Source of the DNA: JALHST01 sp038316335
GTDB taxonomy: Bacteria > Bacteroidota > Bacteroidia > Flavobacteriales > Flavobacteriaceae
Assembly (NCBI GenBank): GCA_038316335.1
Contig: JBBQAM010000005.1
Coordinates: 1-64,000, forward strand
Direction: 5' to 3'
Length of the DNA: 64,000 nucleotides
Shown here: piece after piece, positions 62,541-64,000 of the stretch
How positions within the stretch are numbered: the stretch's first letter is position 1
Layout: the number at the start of each line of letters is the position of its first letter
Made by a program: the position numbers and the translations under genes
The notes under the pieces: model-generated
Database searches by the model: none
What the model saw: only the letters and a program-made list of their open reading frames with translations
What the model was told of the DNA's origin: nothing

Positions 62541-62987
62541 TTAACGGCTAAAATCGGGAATTTGTTCTAAAAAGGTATATTTTTCACCTTCGAAATCCAT
62601 CTCACAAAAAAAGTGTTTTAGTCCGTTACTAACAATTAAATAATTCGCCCGTAGTTGAAAATTATATTGGGCGATTTGATCGAAGGCATGCTGTGTTATT
62701 TCAATTTGGGGTGCCTTGCATTCTACTAGGATTTCAATGCTTCCGTCAGAGTTGAACACAACAATATCATATCGCTTGTTAAGTCCGTTTATCGTCACTT
62801 GTTTTTCTACGTTAATGAGCGATATAGGATATTTTTTTTCGACAATAAGATATTGCACCAGATGTTGTCGTACCCATTCCTCAGGTTGTAGGACCACGAA
62901 CTTTTTGCGAATGACATCAAAAATGCGGTCTTTATTTTCGCTATTTTTGAAACGAAATTTATAGGAAGGGAAGTTTAAGGTTTCCAT
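62541..62987 (-). CDS. HsdR-N-terminal-like protein (type I restriction enzyme R protein N-terminus)
   Basis: 148-residue protein resembling the HSDR_N_2 domain, with the PD-(D/E)xK nuclease pattern: Asp in NGLNKRYDIVVF, then Glu and Lys in EILVECKAPQIEI, preceded by EEWVRQHLVQYLIVEKKYP. It is a stand-alone version found conserved beside holA in many Bacteroidota, without HsdM/HsdS here. It is therefore probably not a restriction system but a housekeeping DNA-related protein. ATG 62987 is chosen over 63026, which would overlap holA. It is divergent from holA by 26 bases. Confidence 0.88.
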   Translation of the reverse strand: METLNFPSYKFRFKNSENKDRIFDVIRKKFVVLQPEEWVRQHLVQYLIVEKKYPISLINVEKQVTINGLNKRYDIVVFNSDGSIEILVECKAPQIEITQHAFDQIAQYNFQLRANYLIVSNGLKHFFCEMDFEGEKYTFLEQIPDFSR

Positions 62988-63013
62988 GATGCAAATTTGA
63001 TGAAATTTTTTTG

Positions 63014-64000
63014 ATGGAAGAAGCAAAACAAATCGCTATTGATATCCGTAACGGAAAAATAAAGCCCATTTATTTTCTTCATGGCGAAGAGGCCTATTAC
63101 ATTGATAAGATCGCAGAATTCATTGGGGATAATGTACTTGCCGAAGATGAACGTGCCTTTAATCAAATGGTCCTTTATGGTAAGGATATTACCATAGAGG
63201 ATATCGTTTCAAATGCGAAACGATACCCTATGATGGCTGATCGACAAGTGATTATCGTCAAGGAAGCGCAGCATCTTTCGCGTACCATCGAGCAGCTTAC
63301 TTCATATGTTGACCATCTTCAACCTACCACGGTACTGGTTGTTTGCTATAAATATAAAAAGCTCGACAAGCGCAAAAAACTCTACAAAGCAGTCGCTGCC
63401 AAGGGGATTATCTTTGAAAGCAATAAGCTTTATGAAAATCAAGTATCGGATTGGATTCGAACGACGTTGCATTCCAAAGGATATTTAATCTCTCCGAAGG
63501 CCGCCATGCTTATGGTCGAATTTTTAGGTACCGATTTGAGCAAAATCGACAAGGAACTGGAGAAGTTGCAGTTGGTGCTAACCGAGCATGCTGAAATAAC
63601 ACCTGATGATATTGAACTTCATATCGGTATTAGTAAGGATTACAATAATTTCGAACTAAAAAGGGCCATTGGAGAACGAAATATGAAGAAGGCGACTCAA
63701 ATAGTAACTTATTTTGCACGCAATCCTAAAGAGAACCCCTTTGTTATGACCGTATCACTATTGTATGCTTTTTTTGTACAACTATTACAATACCATGGCC
63801 TTTCTGATCATTCGCCCAAAAATGTGGCCAAAGTGTTGCGCATAAACCCCTATTTTGTTGGTGAGATACAAGTCGCCGCTAAAAACTTTCCGATGAAGAA
63901 AGTCAGTCGTGTGATATCACATCTTCGCATTATGGACATAAAGGGCAAGGGGGTAGGAGCAAACGGCACTTCACAGTCCGACCTTCTCAAGGAGTTATTG
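63014..64000 (+). CDS. holA: DNA polymerase III subunit delta, truncated by the window edge
   Basis: The frame opens at ATG 63014 and stays open for 329 codons to the end of the window, so only the last few residues are missing. It encodes the clamp-loader delta subunit, which opens the sliding clamp in the replisome. The N-terminal MEEAKQIAIDIRNGKIKPIY then FLHGEEAYYIDKI is the family start. VIIVKEAQHLSRTIEQL belongs to the AAA+ fold, and LVEFLGTDLSKIDKELEKL with ISKDYNNFELKRAIGERNMK is the lid and C-terminal region. Its promoter lies in the 26-base gap with, or inside, the divergent HsdR-N-like gene. Confidence 0.93.
   Translation, partial: MEEAKQIAIDIRNGKIKPIYFLHGEEAYYIDKIAEFIGDNVLAEDERAFNQMVLYGKDITIEDIVSNAKRYPMMADRQVIIVKEAQHLSRTIEQLTSYVDHLQPTTVLVVCYKYKKLDKRKKLYKAVAAKGIIFESNKLYENQVSDWIRTTLHSKGYLISPKAAMLMVEFLGTDLSKIDKELEKLQLVLTEHAEITPDDIELHIGISKDYNNFELKRAIGERNMKKATQIVTYFARNPKENPFVMTVSLLYAFFVQLLQYHGLSDHSPKNVAKVLRINPYFVGEIQVAAKNFPMKKVSRVISHLRIMDIKGKGVGANGTSQSDLLKELL

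Noticed and set aside
62541..62987. Type I restriction system
   Set aside because: Only an HsdR-N-like domain is present and no HsdM, HsdS or full HsdR; the position beside holA is typical of a housekeeping protein.
1..64000. CRISPR arrays, tRNA or rRNA genes, intact transposases or phage genes
   Set aside because: None could be recognised on either strand; the repeats seen are palindromic TACGAA units, not regularly spaced arrays.

Overview
The window looks like a chromosomal segment of a marine member of the Flavobacteriaceae (Bacteroidota). The evidence is moderate GC content, TAnnTTTG-type promoter boxes, weak Shine-Dalgarno signals, many lipoproteins with short Cys-lipobox signals, several families typical of the group (DUF6090, DUF6526, DUF2891, PepSY-like lipoproteins, large HExxHxxGxxH zinc proteases) and a GH16 laminarinase-type enzyme. 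I saw no rRNA, tRNA, phage, transposase or CRISPR array.

Bases 1-24,850 are an accessory-rich stretch. After yifB comes a palindrome-bounded element carrying a four-helix-bundle (S23/IVP-type) gene. Then, always on the minus strand, seven members or remnants of the DUF6090 membrane-protein family are scattered among other genes. Four look intact (2207-3013, 3989-4744, 10012-10740, 10777-11520). Three are broken: a 51-codon N-terminal stub (3633-3788), a copy with CTG in place of ATG and a C-terminal frameshift (13499-14238), and a copy with an in-frame TAA (18600-19493). Between them sit a POT peptide transporter, an exported serine hydrolase, two exported papain-like cysteine hydrolases, a TIR/coiled-coil/transmembrane/Lcl_C receptor-like protein, a class V aminotransferase, a two-subunit molybdenum hydroxylase, a triple PepSY-like lipoprotein, a GguC-type FAH enzyme and a Tat-exported HisC-like aminotransferase.

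Bases 24,976-30,843 hold a small nuclease-like/membrane-protein pair and a tight five-gene operon: DUF2891 lipoprotein, an Nramp homologue without the metal-ligand side chains, and pxpA-pxpB-pxpC (ATP-dependent 5-oxoprolinase). The operon starts at a good TTTA-N20-TATATTTG promoter.

Bases 31,186-44,148 are the branched-chain amino acid locus. ilvD-ilvB-(O-methyltransferase)-ilvN-ilvC-gapN run rightward and leuC-leuD-leuA-leuB run leftward, converging near 39.15 kb. Together they encode the common ilv enzymes and the leucine branch apart from the transaminase. GapN could supply NADPH.

Bases 44,226-64,000 are mostly housekeeping and envelope genes: recG, an M1 aminopeptidase with a patatin phospholipase, a degenerate OmpA-like protein and its intact paralogue, an exported M20 amidohydrolase with a DsrE-like protein, a UvrD/PcrA helicase, GH16, an NAD(P)-binding protein, a Sua5/YciO/YrdC protein, a large zinc protease, a GT2 glycosyltransferase, an HsdR-N-like nuclease-fold protein and the 5' part of holA, which runs off the right edge.

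The most interesting items are the DUF6090 array with its shared upstream block and several decayed members, the TIR-to-Lcl_C membrane receptor architecture, the metal-ligand-less Nramp plus DUF2891 tied to oxoprolinase, and the TACGAA palindromic element with and without a cargo gene.
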